Shown piece after piece: positions 19,625-29,673 of a stretch of 64,000 bases of DNA. Numbering within the stretch: position 1 is the first letter of the stretch; the number at the start of each line of letters is the position of its first letter. The stretch comes from Bacteroides salyersiae WAL 10018 = DSM 18765 = JCM 12988 (lineage in GTDB: Bacteria > Bacteroidota > Bacteroidia > Bacteroidales > Bacteroidaceae). Location of the stretch: contig NZ_KB905466.1 in NCBI RefSeq assembly GCF_000381365.1, positions 1,695,207 to 1,759,206 on the forward strand. Direction: 5' to 3'. The notes beneath the pieces were generated by a model. That model was not told the origin of the DNA, ran no database searches, and worked only from the letters and a program-made list of their open reading frames with translations. The translations under genes were made by a program, and so were the position numbers.

Positions 19625-22555
19625 TTATTTCACAATTTTACCAACCCATGTCTTACCATCCAGTTGCAACATGTAGATATAGTATCCAGCCGGGAGTTTA
19701 CCCACATCCTTCACGTGAGCCATTCCGCCCTGAACCATTACCTCTACTTGGTGAACAACCTGCCCGGAAGCATTCATTATCGTTATTTGAGCAGGCATAT
19801 CTTCTACATTAATCACAGGAATATAAAACTCGTCAGCAAACGGCATCGGATAAGCCAATCCCGCTGCAGGAGTATCCATTCTATTAGAGTGTATGCCCGT
19901 ACCCGTGTTATAGTGATCTGCAATTTCCTCTGCAGTCAATACTTCATTATAGATAGAAAGCTCATCCATCAATCCTTGGAAACCATTTTCGTAAGCTGTA
20001 TTACAGTTTCCAATCGCCATTCTTTCCACCGTACCGATATTACCGGTTTTATCTGTACCGGATGCAACTAAGGAACCATTTGCATACATTCTCAACTCCT
20101 TGGCATCAACATCGCGTACACAAACCAGATGTACCCATTCGTCATTGAAGAATTTAGCTGTAGCCCCAGTTACATTTACATCCGTCTTAGTTACATTATC
20201 ATCAATAGCCCAAGTCAAACGGTCATTTTTTGAATTCTTTTGATACTGTATACCGAACCACCTGCCTGTTGCACCTTCATAACTATTATCCGCATGACTA
20301 CCTTTGTGTAACAAATACCAATCGACAGAACCACCTGCCGACTTAAACCAGCATTCAATACTAAAAGACTCGTTTCCTAACTCCAATGCATCATAATGCT
20401 CTTGCACAAACGATGCATTCACAGTATTAAAGTTCACAGCATTATTCCGAACACCTGTCACCCATTCCGGAGTAAAGTTTTTGGCAACTGCTGCTGTTCC
20501 GAATTCGTTATTCAAAGAGGCACCTTCCGTTTCATCAAACGAATAATAAGCTACCTTTCCACGTTCAGGTTTTGTACCCGTAGTAAAACTCCATACATCT
20601 CCTTCATTCGCTCCTAATGCATTTTTGGCATCAATGCGCCAATAATAGGTAGTCGCAGGCTCTACATTTACAGTCGCTGCCATCTGGGTAGTAGCGTCTA
20701 CCACCTTCTCCATTGTAGTAGCCGATTTTCCAAGATAAACAGAATAAGATACTGTACCAGCCCATACTCCCGTTTTATTTTCCCACGAAAGACGTACCGT
20801 ACTGTAATCTGAAATGGTAGAAGCATTTTCCGGAACAGGATTGATAGAAGCGACCGGCGGAATAGGAACTCCACGTGTAGTTACTTCCAATACGGAAGAG
20901 TATAATGACTCTAATTCTCCATTAACTGTTTTGAGACGAATGTAATAAGTCGTATTAGGAGTTAGTGATTCTAATTTATAAGTAGTTACATCTGTATTCA
21001 GCACAACCGGAGTAAAGGTTTTATTATCTGCAGAATATTCCAAGATAAGAGCAGTTGATTCCGATGCGTTATTCTGCCATTTAATAGAAACATTATCAGT
21101 TCCTAAACTGGATAATTGTACATTTGTAGGATATTTTACATAATCCATTACCGGACCATCAATACTATTTATGTAATTTTCAATATTCAAATATCCATTA
21201 GCGGCCATTTTTACCGCATCAGTAGGATCATTTTTATCCAACCCGTTAGCTTCTTCCCAAGCATCAGGTATTCCATCATTATCAGTATCCAGAGGACGGT
21301 TTCCTGCAAAAATATTCCCTACACCATTTGTCAATCCAACTTCCGATTCCGAATTTAACAAAGCTCCTTTAGTTCCTAAAGAAAGTAGTTCATCGACCAT
21401 ATAGCCATCTACTTCGTCGCGTGTCGGCAAAGAAGCTCCTGCATTTTCCACAATCCAATTATAAGCTTCTACGGCAGTAGTTTCTCCCATAATAACCGGA
21501 TGCTTCTCCGCATCAGTCGACACCACTATTTTCTGATCTCCTTCCAGCTTTCGTCTGGAATAATTAGAAAAATCAAAATCTTCAGGAGATTTTACGAAAG
21601 TAACATTCAAACTCGTAGGATCACTCCCATCTCTGAGAAAATCCTCCTCCGTTGCCTCATAACCATTTAAAACTCCGTCAACATTATAATCAATCATATT
21701 GCCTTTCTGATAAACTTGAAAAGCAGGTTTAGCCCTTACAAAAGCTTTTGTTCCGGCTACCGGACCTTTTATAAAATAATTATTAGTAATTACTCCCCAA
21801 GAAGAAGCATCTGTATCACCCAGGATATAACATCCTCCATCACCCCAGTTATACACTACATTATTAACAAACTGGTTTAATCCCTTTACCTTCGGATTGC
21901 GAGTTTTATTGTCAATATATAGATTTCTATACAAACTGATTCCACCATTAGACTGTATCAATCCACCGCAAGCATGTGGCATAATTCCTTGGCCGATTAT
22001 AGAGTTTTGAATCGTTATATTATAAGGTTCATACCCTTTGTCGTCCCAGTTTATAGAGAAATTCTCATCCAATCCCCATGCTGCCGAAATATGATCAAAT
22101 ATCATATTACTACCATTAGCAATACCTGCTGCATCTTTTCCGGAATCACCTTTCAATCCCATACGCATACGTAAATGACGAACAATGATATTATCAGACG
22201 CAGAAAAAGAGACCCCGTTTCCATATATCGTAATACCATCACCCGGTGCTGTTTGTCCGGCAATCGTTAGATTTTTAGAAAACACAAGGCGGGATTTAAT
22301 ATTAATAATTCCCGAAACATCAAATATAATAACACGGTTGGGCTTACTGATTGCATCACGTAAGGAACCTTCTCCGGAATCATTCAGATTAGTCACATGG
22401 TAAATTTCCGGAGACTCACTGGCTCTTGCACCTTTTGCAAAACGTCCATAACCTTCAGCGCCAGGAAAAGCCAACTGTTGTGCATACAATCCTCCTCCCA
22501 TACAAAGCGGAAAGAGCAATGCGGTAACAAATCTCTTATACATAAATTTAATCAT
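19625..22555 (-). CDS. Secreted PL1-like pectate lyase with Fn3, LamG and sorting-like C-terminus
   Basis: The product opens with a signal peptide (MYKRFVTALLFPLCMGGGLYAQ) and the pectate-lyase start AFPGAEGYGRFAKGAR. Then come GEGSLRDAIS, RVIIFDVSGIINI, NLTIAGQTAPGDG and IVRHLRMRMG, a right-handed beta-helix enzyme (about 390 residues) that should cleave galacturonan by beta-elimination. Behind it follow a Ca-binding DTDNDGIPDAWEEANG motif, two fibronectin-III-like domains, a LamG domain and a T9SS-type-A-like tail. An upstream in-frame ATG at 22633 exists, but a good -7 promoter box (22631-22638) overlaps it, so translation should begin at 22555 or 22543. I chose 22555; the signal peptide fits either. 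First gene of the 21-kb SusCD operon. Confidence 0.88.
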   Translation of the reverse strand: MIKFMYKRFVTALLFPLCMGGGLYAQQLAFPGAEGYGRFAKGARASESPEIYHVTNLNDSGEGSLRDAISKPNRVIIFDVSGIINIKSRLVFSKNLTIAGQTAPGDGITIYGNGVSFSASDNIIVRHLRMRMGLKGDSGKDAAGIANGSNMIFDHISAAWGLDENFSINWDDKGYEPYNITIQNSIIGQGIMPHACGGLIQSNGGISLYRNLYIDNKTRNPKVKGLNQFVNNVVYNWGDGGCYILGDTDASSWGVITNNYFIKGPVAGTKAFVRAKPAFQVYQKGNMIDYNVDGVLNGYEATEEDFLRDGSDPTSLNVTFVKSPEDFDFSNYSRRKLEGDQKIVVSTDAEKHPVIMGETTAVEAYNWIVENAGASLPTRDEVDGYMVDELLSLGTKGALLNSESEVGLTNGVGNIFAGNRPLDTDNDGIPDAWEEANGLDKNDPTDAVKMAANGYLNIENYINSIDGPVMDYVKYPTNVQLSSLGTDNVSIKWQNNASESTALILEYSADNKTFTPVVLNTDVTTYKLESLTPNTTYYIRLKTVNGELESLYSSVLEVTTRGVPIPPVASINPVPENASTISDYSTVRLSWENKTGVWAGTVSYSVYLGKSATTMEKVVDATTQMAATVNVEPATTYYWRIDAKNALGANEGDVWSFTTGTKPERGKVAYYSFDETEGASLNNEFGTAAVAKNFTPEWVTGVRNNAVNFNTVNASFVQEHYDALELGNESFSIECWFKSAGGSVDWYLLHKGSHADNSYEGATGRWFGIQYQKNSKNDRLTWAIDDNVTKTDVNVTGATAKFFNDEWVHLVCVRDVDAKELRMYANGSLVASGTDKTGNIGTVERMAIGNCNTAYENGFQGLMDELSIYNEVLTAEEIADHYNTGTGIHSNRMDTPAAGLAYPMPFADEFYIPVINVEDMPAQITIMNASGQVVHQVEVMVQGGMAHVKDVGKLPAGYYIYMLQLDGKTWVGKIVK

Positions 22556-22630
22556 AATTTTGTGATACGCAGGAAAGAGAAGAAGATGTAGTTTCTCATC
22601 AGTACGTAATATAAGAATTAAAAAGGAAAA

Positions 22631-22638
22631 CAAATATA
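22631..22638 (-). promoter_or_regulatory. Bacteroides -7 box for the pectate lyase/SusCD operon
   Basis: TATATTTG on the minus strand matches TAnnTTTG, and it follows directly after the terminator of the preceding gene. The start of transcription would be near 22624, giving a leader of about 70-80 bases before the 22555/22543 ATG codons. A clear TTTG -33 element at the usual spacing was not seen. Confidence 0.55.
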
Positions 22639-22651
22639 CGAATCAAAAGAA

Positions 22652-22675
22652 AGGCGGACTGAATAGATACCGCCT
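22652..22675. terminator. Hairpin terminator between the beta-helix gene and the pectate lyase
   Basis: Arms AGGCGG (22652-22657) and CCGCCT (22670-22675) flank a 12-base loop, with T-rich sequence on both sides (TTCTTTTGATT on the minus strand, CTCCTTTTTTATT on the plus strand). It ends the 22696-24693 transcript. Confidence 0.7.
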
Positions 22676-22695
22676 CTCCTTTTTTATTAGTTGTC

Positions 22696-24693
22696 TTACA
22701 AAATCACTTTCTTCGTTACAATACCAGCTATTGTTTTTACTTTTACAATATACATACCCTGTACTGTATTCATTGGAATTATCGAAGCATTAGTGTTAGC
22801 CACTACCTGTCCCTGAGTATTCATTACTATCACATTTTCTACACCAGCACCTTTTACTACAATGCTTCCATTCTGTGCATAGACAGCCAATTCATCAGCA
22901 ACATTAAAATCTTCAAGACCCGTACCGGAGCCACTACCTTTAGCTGTAATTACTATCTTATATCCCATCACCGGAACTTCTGTAGCAGTTTCTCCTTCAC
23001 CCTCGGTTTTAGTTCCTGATTGATAACTCTCCTCTGTAGCAGCCAATGTCAAACTAGCAGGGAACCCTTGGAACTCAACCTCATAAGTATCACCTTCCGG
23101 CTTAATAGCAGCATCCAAAATAGTAAAAGAGTCACCATCTTTAATGTCAAATGTTTCAGCAGCCTTTACAATAATCTTATTGCCATTAAACGTAGCAGTA
23201 TTATTAGAAGTCAACTTATCATAACTTGTAGCATTTGCAAGTTCAAATTCCACCGTACCTCCATTTTTTACAGTTAACGGTGATTTTAAGCTCTGTCCCT
23301 CAATATCATCCAAAATTAATTGACCTATACCTTGACAACCAACTTCCAATGTTCCACCATCTACGATAACTTCACTTGTTATACGTCCATTACCACCACC
23401 AATAGCGCCTTCATAAATAGCCATTGCAGTTTTTTCACTTCTACACAATGCAGTAATTGTCGGATCATCAACCGGAGTATTGATATAAGCACGACCTTTT
23501 TTTACATGTAAGCCCAAGAATACCTTACCCGTATCAGAGTTTTTAGTACCTGTGAAAATATAAGTACCTGTACCTTCTTTTATTACTCCAAATGCATTTT
23601 TATTTGCTTTCGTATTATCTCTCAACCAGAGAGGAAGATTTGTTACATCTGTATTTGAATTACCTATTGACCACCAAATTACCGGATTAGAACTTCCGGA
23701 ACCATAACCAGAGAGGAAACCACCCTCTTCTGCATTTAACTCACCTATAGCAAAACAACGCGTACCACTAACCCCTGTTAAACCGGCATCTTCTTTCAAC
23801 GTTACTTTTGTATTAACCAAAGTAGAGTCTATCCCTTCCATATCTGCTACTCCAGTAAATGTTTTTGTAGTATTGAATTGTAATCCGAAAAAAGCCGGAG
23901 CTTTACCTTCTGCATACTCAACAGTCTTATTAGCAGCAACTACAAGATCCCCTTCAAAATCATCCCAACAAGTCATGTCTTTCTTACCGGCCTTGTCATC
24001 AGTAATATATGTACGTTCACCACCGGCATAAATAACTAATGTTCCTTTTCCATAAAATTTATTAGTGAACTGAAGATAGCGACCTGCCCAAATAGAGCCC
24101 ACTTTTCCTTCAGGGATACCAACAGGAACAGTAAATTGGCATGCAGGAGTAGAGATTTCACTCATAGCTACACCAATAGACCCGTTATCGAGCACAATTG
24201 TATCTCCAAAAACATTGGGAGAATCTTTTTTATCAGAATTTACTTGACCACCCCTTACAATTGTACCACCTTTCAGTTGATTGAGAACATTTAATGTTAG
24301 CGTACCTGTACCCTCCTTTATCAAAGTTCCGTCTCCTACTATTTTATCCGTAGCTTTATCTGAACTATATGAAATAGAATAATTCTTATCACTATCAAAT
24401 TTAATACCGCCTACTTGCATTTCACCGCTCACTTTGATTGCTTCTACCGTTTTAGCATTACCATCAGCATCAGCAAACGCACCACCACCATTGAAAACTG
24501 CCATACAGCCTTCTTGCCAACCTGTAGGCAAGTAAAACCCACCTAAATCTTCTCCCCATTCAGAGTCCATTATACTCCAAATTCCAGTATTACTACTATT
24601 CTGCCAGAACAACTCCTTCGGGGCTTCTTGAGCATTAACTACAGACACAGACGCTGCTAAAAGCGCTACACTAAGAAAAGTATTCTTTCTCAT
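22696..24693 (-). CDS. Secreted beta-helix protein with autotransporter-type repeats and sorting-like tail
   Basis: 665 residues with a clean signal peptide (MRKNTFLSVALLAASVSVVNAQ). The body carries repeats of the autotransporter-associated beta-strand (PATR) kind, for example LIKEGTGTLTLNVLNQLKGGTIVRGGQV and VIKEGTGTYIFTG, typical of a parallel beta-helix. The last 75 residues (VENVIVMNTQGQVVANTN, GMYIVKVKTIAGIVTKKVIL) are a T9SS type A-like C-terminal domain. No catalytic motif was recognised. The gene has its own -7 box (24750-24757) and terminator (22652-22675), so it is expressed separately inside the pectin locus. It could be a glycan-binding scaffold or an uncharacterised beta-helix enzyme; function is open. 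Confidence 0.72.
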   Translation of the reverse strand: MRKNTFLSVALLAASVSVVNAQEAPKELFWQNSSNTGIWSIMDSEWGEDLGGFYLPTGWQEGCMAVFNGGGAFADADGNAKTVEAIKVSGEMQVGGIKFDSDKNYSISYSSDKATDKIVGDGTLIKEGTGTLTLNVLNQLKGGTIVRGGQVNSDKKDSPNVFGDTIVLDNGSIGVAMSEISTPACQFTVPVGIPEGKVGSIWAGRYLQFTNKFYGKGTLVIYAGGERTYITDDKAGKKDMTCWDDFEGDLVVAANKTVEYAEGKAPAFFGLQFNTTKTFTGVADMEGIDSTLVNTKVTLKEDAGLTGVSGTRCFAIGELNAEEGGFLSGYGSGSSNPVIWWSIGNSNTDVTNLPLWLRDNTKANKNAFGVIKEGTGTYIFTGTKNSDTGKVFLGLHVKKGRAYINTPVDDPTITALCRSEKTAMAIYEGAIGGGNGRITSEVIVDGGTLEVGCQGIGQLILDDIEGQSLKSPLTVKNGGTVEFELANATSYDKLTSNNTATFNGNKIIVKAAETFDIKDGDSFTILDAAIKPEGDTYEVEFQGFPASLTLAATEESYQSGTKTEGEGETATEVPVMGYKIVITAKGSGSGTGLEDFNVADELAVYAQNGSIVVKGAGVENVIVMNTQGQVVANTNASIIPMNTVQGMYIVKVKTIAGIVTKKVIL

Positions 24694-25165
24694 AGTTTTT
24701 AAATTATTAGTTTAACAACAGTTATTTATTAGTTAAATTGATTATGATGCAAAAATACGCAGTTATCGAACACGGGGCCATATAAATTTTGGCTGAATTG
24801 ATACAAAAATTGATTTTTATGATTTCATATTAAAGGAAAGGAGGGGCATACAAATCTTTTATCTTTCTATCATAGCAAAGTGTATAAACTCATTTTAGAA
24901 CGTAAACCAAACATAGGAATTCAAAGAAATATAATAAAAATGACCTCAAATATCCCGGTTTTCTAACTGAGAAATATACATTCAATTATTCCTTCTTCAG
25001 ATTCTAACAAACTAACCCTAACACATAAACCTCGCGTTAACAATTCACAGTTTCAAAGAATCAAGAAAGATATTGTAAAACAGCATCACCCTAATACTCA
25101 ATTGCCCAATATACGTTGAAACCCAAATTAACTCAACATTCAAAATTTCTCCCCTCCTTTATTTT
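24694..25165. other. Intergenic region with one promoter and a distant inverted repeat
   Basis: 472 bases without a gene. It holds the promoter at 24750-24757 and a 10-bp inverted pair, AAAGGAGGGG at 24837-24846 and CCCCTCCTTT at 25151-25160, about 300 bases apart; the meaning is unknown and chance is possible. Nothing else was seen. Confidence 0.6.
24750..24757 (-). promoter_or_regulatory. -7 box for the beta-helix gene
   Basis: TATTTTTG on the minus strand, about 57 bases before the ATG at 24693. It belongs to a 14-base string TATTTTTGCRTCAT (24744-24757) also found ahead of rhaB and of the esterase-GH105 gene. Confidence 0.6.
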
Positions 25166-28021
25166 TTAAAACTCCAATTTCAACGTAACCTGTCCATAAG
25201 GTTTCATTACCAACTCTTCACCAATCTTTTCACTATTAACCTCTCCCGGTCTACAAAGAGAGATTCTCTTAGAATTCTTATGTGGAAATAATAATTTCAC
25301 ATTTTCTTCTCCGTCAGATAAAGAACGAAGACGAACAATCAATACACGATCTTTGTCCAAAGATTTAAGTATTGTCGGATAAACCTTCGGATTATCAATT
25401 GCAAGCAGAGGTTGCACACATGGATCTTTATCCGCTGTTACATAAACTAAAGGTTGAGATTGTTCTAAGCCAAAACGGTTTGCTTTTGCTACATCATATT
25501 CTTCATGAGGTAAAATACGATATCTAAACGTTACAGGACCATCTTGAGTTAATGGAAAATTCGTATGCCAATGGTTGTTCGTCACCCACGAATAGATCGT
25601 AGAACTGGGTTCCAACTTAGTTACCCAATTACCTTGTCCACCCCACCCCATCGAAATATTGGCATGCCTGTCACCATATTCAAACAGAGGGGCATCCAAA
25701 GCACACCAAGTAACACCGTGTGTTTCATTGGAAATATCCAACCATCGTTGTAGCACAAGCCAATTTCTGTTTCCTTGTACTCATTGATCTTTTTCCACTT
25801 CCATAATTCCCCAAGGAATGTCGACACGGGTTTTAGAACCGGGAATATTAAAGTTAAAACCAAAATGTATACCGTCTTTTTCGGTCAAAGGTAGTTTATC
25901 CACTACATTTGTTATCTCTGCCCATGGCTGGTTAGCCAATAATCGAACAGAACGAGAGATGTTACGGCATCCTTTAGCCTTGGAGACCACACGTAATTCT
26001 ACGGCTAACGGTCCTTTTTCTATTACTGAAATATTTGTTACCATATCTGCCAAGGGTTGGTTTTCATTCGCAGGAAGCCAAGTGAAAGTATCAGCTCCAT
26101 CATTGCCCACATAATCATAACCGTTTTTTTATCAACGAAACCAATTTTACCTGTCTTTGAATCAATGTGAAGCTTTAAAAATTCATTCTCTAAACTCCCA
26201 CTATCTACTTTGCAATCTCCTGTAAGTAAACAATCACCTTCAACCACCCGGTAATGACAAGAACTTAGAGCCGGAACACCTGTTGCAAGAAATAGCAACT
26301 CACCTGTCGACAAGCGTTGGGAAAGTACCTCTTCACCATTGGAATCCAACACTTTATTTCCTTTCAGGTTCTCTGCCTTCGACAAAGCGATAATTCCATC
26401 ATGCATCCAAGTATGCGTATTAATAACTGCAATGCCGCCATTAGAAGGACCCTCTTTAGGCCCCAATGCACCATCCGATTTATCAGTAATGGGGGCCAAT
26501 GACTCTGCCATCATATCCTGAGACCTATTCTCGGCTTCGTGAAAATAGGATTGTTTGACTTTCCAGATCGCATCTTGAAAATAGGGTTCAGTAGGATTCT
26601 CAAAACACCATGTATGTTCAGAACCTAAAAGTATATATCTCCAACCTTCGTCAAAATCAAATCGAGGAGCCTTCTTGCCATCCGCCAACAACGACCAAAC
26701 AGTTTCCGCTTGCACCAGTCGTTCTTTTGCTGTCCTATTCTTTGATGTTAGTCCGGCAGCCGTCCCGATGCCGTCTGTCCAATACTCCGTATAATCTCCG
26801 GTCACTACCGGTAATTGTTTCCCATATTTTTCTTCTATCATCGACATAATTTCATGCCCACCACTAATAATTATTTTAGGATAAGCATATTTTTCATTCC
26901 AGGCTTTTACAGCAAAAGGCACATCGGCATCCAGTGGACTATTATCCCACAAAGTCCAGGAAAGTACAGTAAAGTCATAAGGATAGTCACTATTTTCAAG
27001 TTCAACCAACTTATTCGTAAAATCAACATTGGCATTTCCTGTCTTAATAGTCAAAGGTACCTTCTCCGGATCACGCTGTCCAAACCAAGGTCGTCCGGTC
27101 GTCCAACCCTTCTGCATACTCCCACTATTTGCATAACATCCGGGTTGCAGAAATAAGACCTTAGATTCACCATCGGGCCCAACCCACCAAAAAGGTCTGC
27201 CATCGATTTCATGCGTATGTGCATTCCCTGCCCGGTCCGTATTAGGCCACGATATCACATATTTTATGCCTTCCTGTGCCATAACCGGAATAAGCCCCCA
27301 AGAGATACCCGGAATATCAAACTGCTGAAAAACGTCGGATGGTACTCCACTCATTTTTTGTATATTACGCGTAAATTTAAAGACATGAAACAGTTCTTCA
27401 TCTGAGCAAATACTTGTATTTAAATTCAGATAACTGGCATCTATACTTAGTTGTCCTTTTTTGATTGCATCAATAAGACCTTCCCTCTTTTCCGGATTAG
27501 ATTCCCATAAACGTTCAAGTGGCCAACTAACTTCCGGATTCCACACAAACCGTGCTCCCGATAGAAAATCCTTTGTTTTTTCTGCCAACTTGATCCCTTC
27601 TATTATGTTATTTTTATGAAGCCGTTCTGCATTTTTATGCGTATTCGTATAACCAATATCACATAGGATCAATGGTTAATTTTCTCTTGTACTTTTCACC
27701 CGCATAAGTAAATGTAAAAGCAACTTCCGCTTTTTTCCCCACAGGAAGTTCTGAAGGTAATAAAAGTTCGATACGAGTAGAATCTTTCGCATCCAATACA
27801 AAATTACTCTTTTCCCTGTAACCTTTTGCAGCAACATCAACCAGACAGTTACCTTTCAGACACTCACCCTTCAAATTTATCACAACAACACGTCCGGGTG
27901 TTCCATCCGCTCTGTATCCATAAACCGATTGGACCTTGCAATCAATATCAATCAAATTCCCGGCCCAAATAGATGATGAGAACATCAAGAAATAAACATA
28001 CAGCAGTGTTTTTCTTAGCAT
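25166..28021 (-). pseudogene. GH38-like glycoside hydrolase, broken by three lesions
   Basis: Four minus-strand pieces together make one protein of about 945 residues: an N-terminal part with signal peptide (28021-27659), the GH38-like catalytic domain (DIGYTNTH, EGWRYILLGSEHTWCFEN) and a C-terminal beta domain. Lesion 1 (about 27660-27672): the frame changes just before DIGYT and the expected HxD zinc motif has lost its His (it reads LCDIGYT), so bases were probably deleted. Lesion 2: a run of 7 A on the minus strand (26124-26130); 8 A would restore DKKNGYDYVGNDG. Lesion 3: TGA at 25783-25781 inside EVEKDQ*VQGNRNW. Three separate defects argue for true decay rather than one sequencing error. 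GH38 is best known for alpha-mannosidases; the substrate in this pectin locus is unclear. Confidence 0.85.
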
Positions 28022-28351
28022 AACAATATAAAATTAAAGGCTATAATATAGTAATAAACGGAAGCAATTTATAAAAAAATTCCGCATAGCAAAGCCGATG
28101 GGCCAAAATATTTTTACACAAAAAAAACAAACACCATTATCATTCAATATCATATTACTAAAACAACAGACAAACAGAGAAATACTTTCCCAAAAAACAA
28201 ATAAGAAAAACCTATGCGGTAACTAACTCCATTTTACAACCGCATAAAATATCTTTAAAACTCAAAATGGGCAATCGGAAATATTTTTCCAACCACCCAT
28301 CTTTATCCAAAATAAAATTAACGAAAAAACAGTAAAGTTTCTCCTATTCCA
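28022..28351. other. Intergenic region between the GH105 gene and the GH38 pseudogene
   Basis: 330 AT-rich bases. It contains the terminator at 28213-28246 and no recognisable -7 box for the GH38 gene. Nothing else was seen. Confidence 0.55.
28213..28246 (-). terminator. Terminator downstream of the GH105 gene
   Basis: Arms TATGCGGT (28213-28220) and ACCGCATA (28239-28246) with an 18-base loop; on the minus strand the stem is followed by GGTTTTTCTTATTTG. It likely ends the rhaB-rhaA-rhaT-rhaD-GH105 transcript. Confidence 0.6.
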
Positions 28352-29650
28352 TCATTTCTTCAACACAATCTTATCGTATTGCTCTTCAGCTTTTATTTCC
28401 GTATACTTAGGCGCATCTATCATCTCTATTAATGCACGGAGGACAGGGCCTTCTCCCATCGGGTCATTTTCTTGAGTAGGACGATTATAATAATAAGCCA
28501 CAGAAGGCATAATACCGGTACCAACACAAATAGCAGTAACATCACCATTATCGGTAATCTTCTTCATCATACCCTTCAAACCTTGTTCCGCTACATAAAT
28601 AAAATCAGGATGCAACCAACCTTCTTTAACTCCACGAGCAATACCGAAAACAAACATGGCTGTTCCGGTAATTTCCTCATAAGAATCTTCTTTATCCAAC
28701 AGTTGATGCCACAAGCCATTTTTTCCCTGATATCGGGCTACTCCACTCGCCTGACGACGAAAATTTTCAATCACCGCATCACGCATCGGATGATCCTCAG
28801 GCATTACACTTAATAAATCGGCTTGTGCCATAAACACCCAACCGTTCGCACGACTCCAGTGAGCCACCCCATGTTCTTTTGTATCGGTGTGATAGCAATG
28901 ATAATAGATATTCTTTTCCGGACACCACAAGTAACGGGTATAATTCAATACCTGATTGGCGGCATCATTAAAATATTTCTCATCACCGGTCATCTTCCCC
29001 ATACGAGCAAGGAAAGAGATAGCCATAAAAGCATCATCCGCCCAAATTGTATTGACATGTGGCCAAAGCCGGGCAATCGTTCCATCCACCAGACGGGGCT
29101 CGGCATAATTCAAATGGTCGGCAGTTTCATTTACATAGCTCAAAAATGCTTCATTAGGATGCCGCATCTGTAGTTCTATCAAACTGGCCCCCATCGGTCC
29201 ATTGTCATCCAGACGCTTACCACGAAAAATCATATGCCAGCTAAGTTTACGAACCGCATTCCAGCCACCATCCTTAAATGCCTGATCGTATTGGCGACGA
29301 AAGAAATCAAGGTTACCTTCATTAAACACGAAGTTCATGTTCTTCAGGACATACTTGTCATACTTCTTATCACCTACCTTATCAGCCAATTCCATCAATG
29401 CAATGTTGGTTACCCCATTTGTGTAATGCCAGTTGTTATACTTACAAGCCACTTTTACATCCATTGACAGAGGAAGTTTTTTCACCGATTTATAAACTTC
29501 TCCCGTCTTGGTGTTCTTGAATTCGTATGTAGTACTATCTAATATTCGGTCGGCAATTTTCAATGCAGCCTCTTTTGCCGTCATTTTAGTCTGAGCGGAA
29601 AGAGAAATAGTACACAAGAAAAGAGCACAAGATATAAAGATTCGTTTCAT
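28352..29650 (-). CDS. GH105 unsaturated rhamnogalacturonyl hydrolase
   Basis: 432 residues with signal peptide 1-20 (ending SLSAQ), so periplasmic. The (alpha/alpha)6-barrel motifs of the YteR/GH105 family are visible: YTNGVTNIALMELAD, TIWADDAFMAISFLARMG with the catalytic Asp at about 205/206, HWSRANGWVFMAQADLL and YEEITGTAMFVFGIARG. The enzyme hydrates the unsaturated galacturonic acid left by PL11/PL9 lyases and frees it from rhamnose. It lies 23 bases behind rhaD, so it is probably co-transcribed with the rhamnose genes. A second GH105 domain is part of the fusion at 40875-43403. Confidence 0.93.
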   Translation of the reverse strand: MKRIFISCALFLCTISLSAQTKMTAKEAALKIADRILDSTTYEFKNTKTGEVYKSVKKLPLSMDVKVACKYNNWHYTNGVTNIALMELADKVGDKKYDKYVLKNMNFVFNEGNLDFFRRQYDQAFKDGGWNAVRKLSWHMIFRGKRLDDNGPMGASLIELQMRHPNEAFLSYVNETADHLNYAEPRLVDGTIARLWPHVNTIWADDAFMAISFLARMGKMTGDEKYFNDAANQVLNYTRYLWCPEKNIYYHCYHTDTKEHGVAHWSRANGWVFMAQADLLSVMPEDHPMRDAVIENFRRQASGVARYQGKNGLWHQLLDKEDSYEEITGTAMFVFGIARGVKEGWLHPDFIYVAEQGLKGMMKKITDNGDVTAICVGTGIMPSVAYYYNRPTQENDPMGEGPVLRALIEMIDAPKYTEIKAEEQYDKIVLKK

Positions 29651-29673
29651 GGATTAATAGATTCTTTTTATGA

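Noticed and set aside
25781..26110. Separate 109-codon gene
   Set aside because: It is the middle of the broken GH38-like gene, in the same frame as the piece after the TGA.
26124..26130. Programmed slippage or phase variation at the A7 run
   Set aside because: Two further lesions in the same gene make plain decay the simpler reading.
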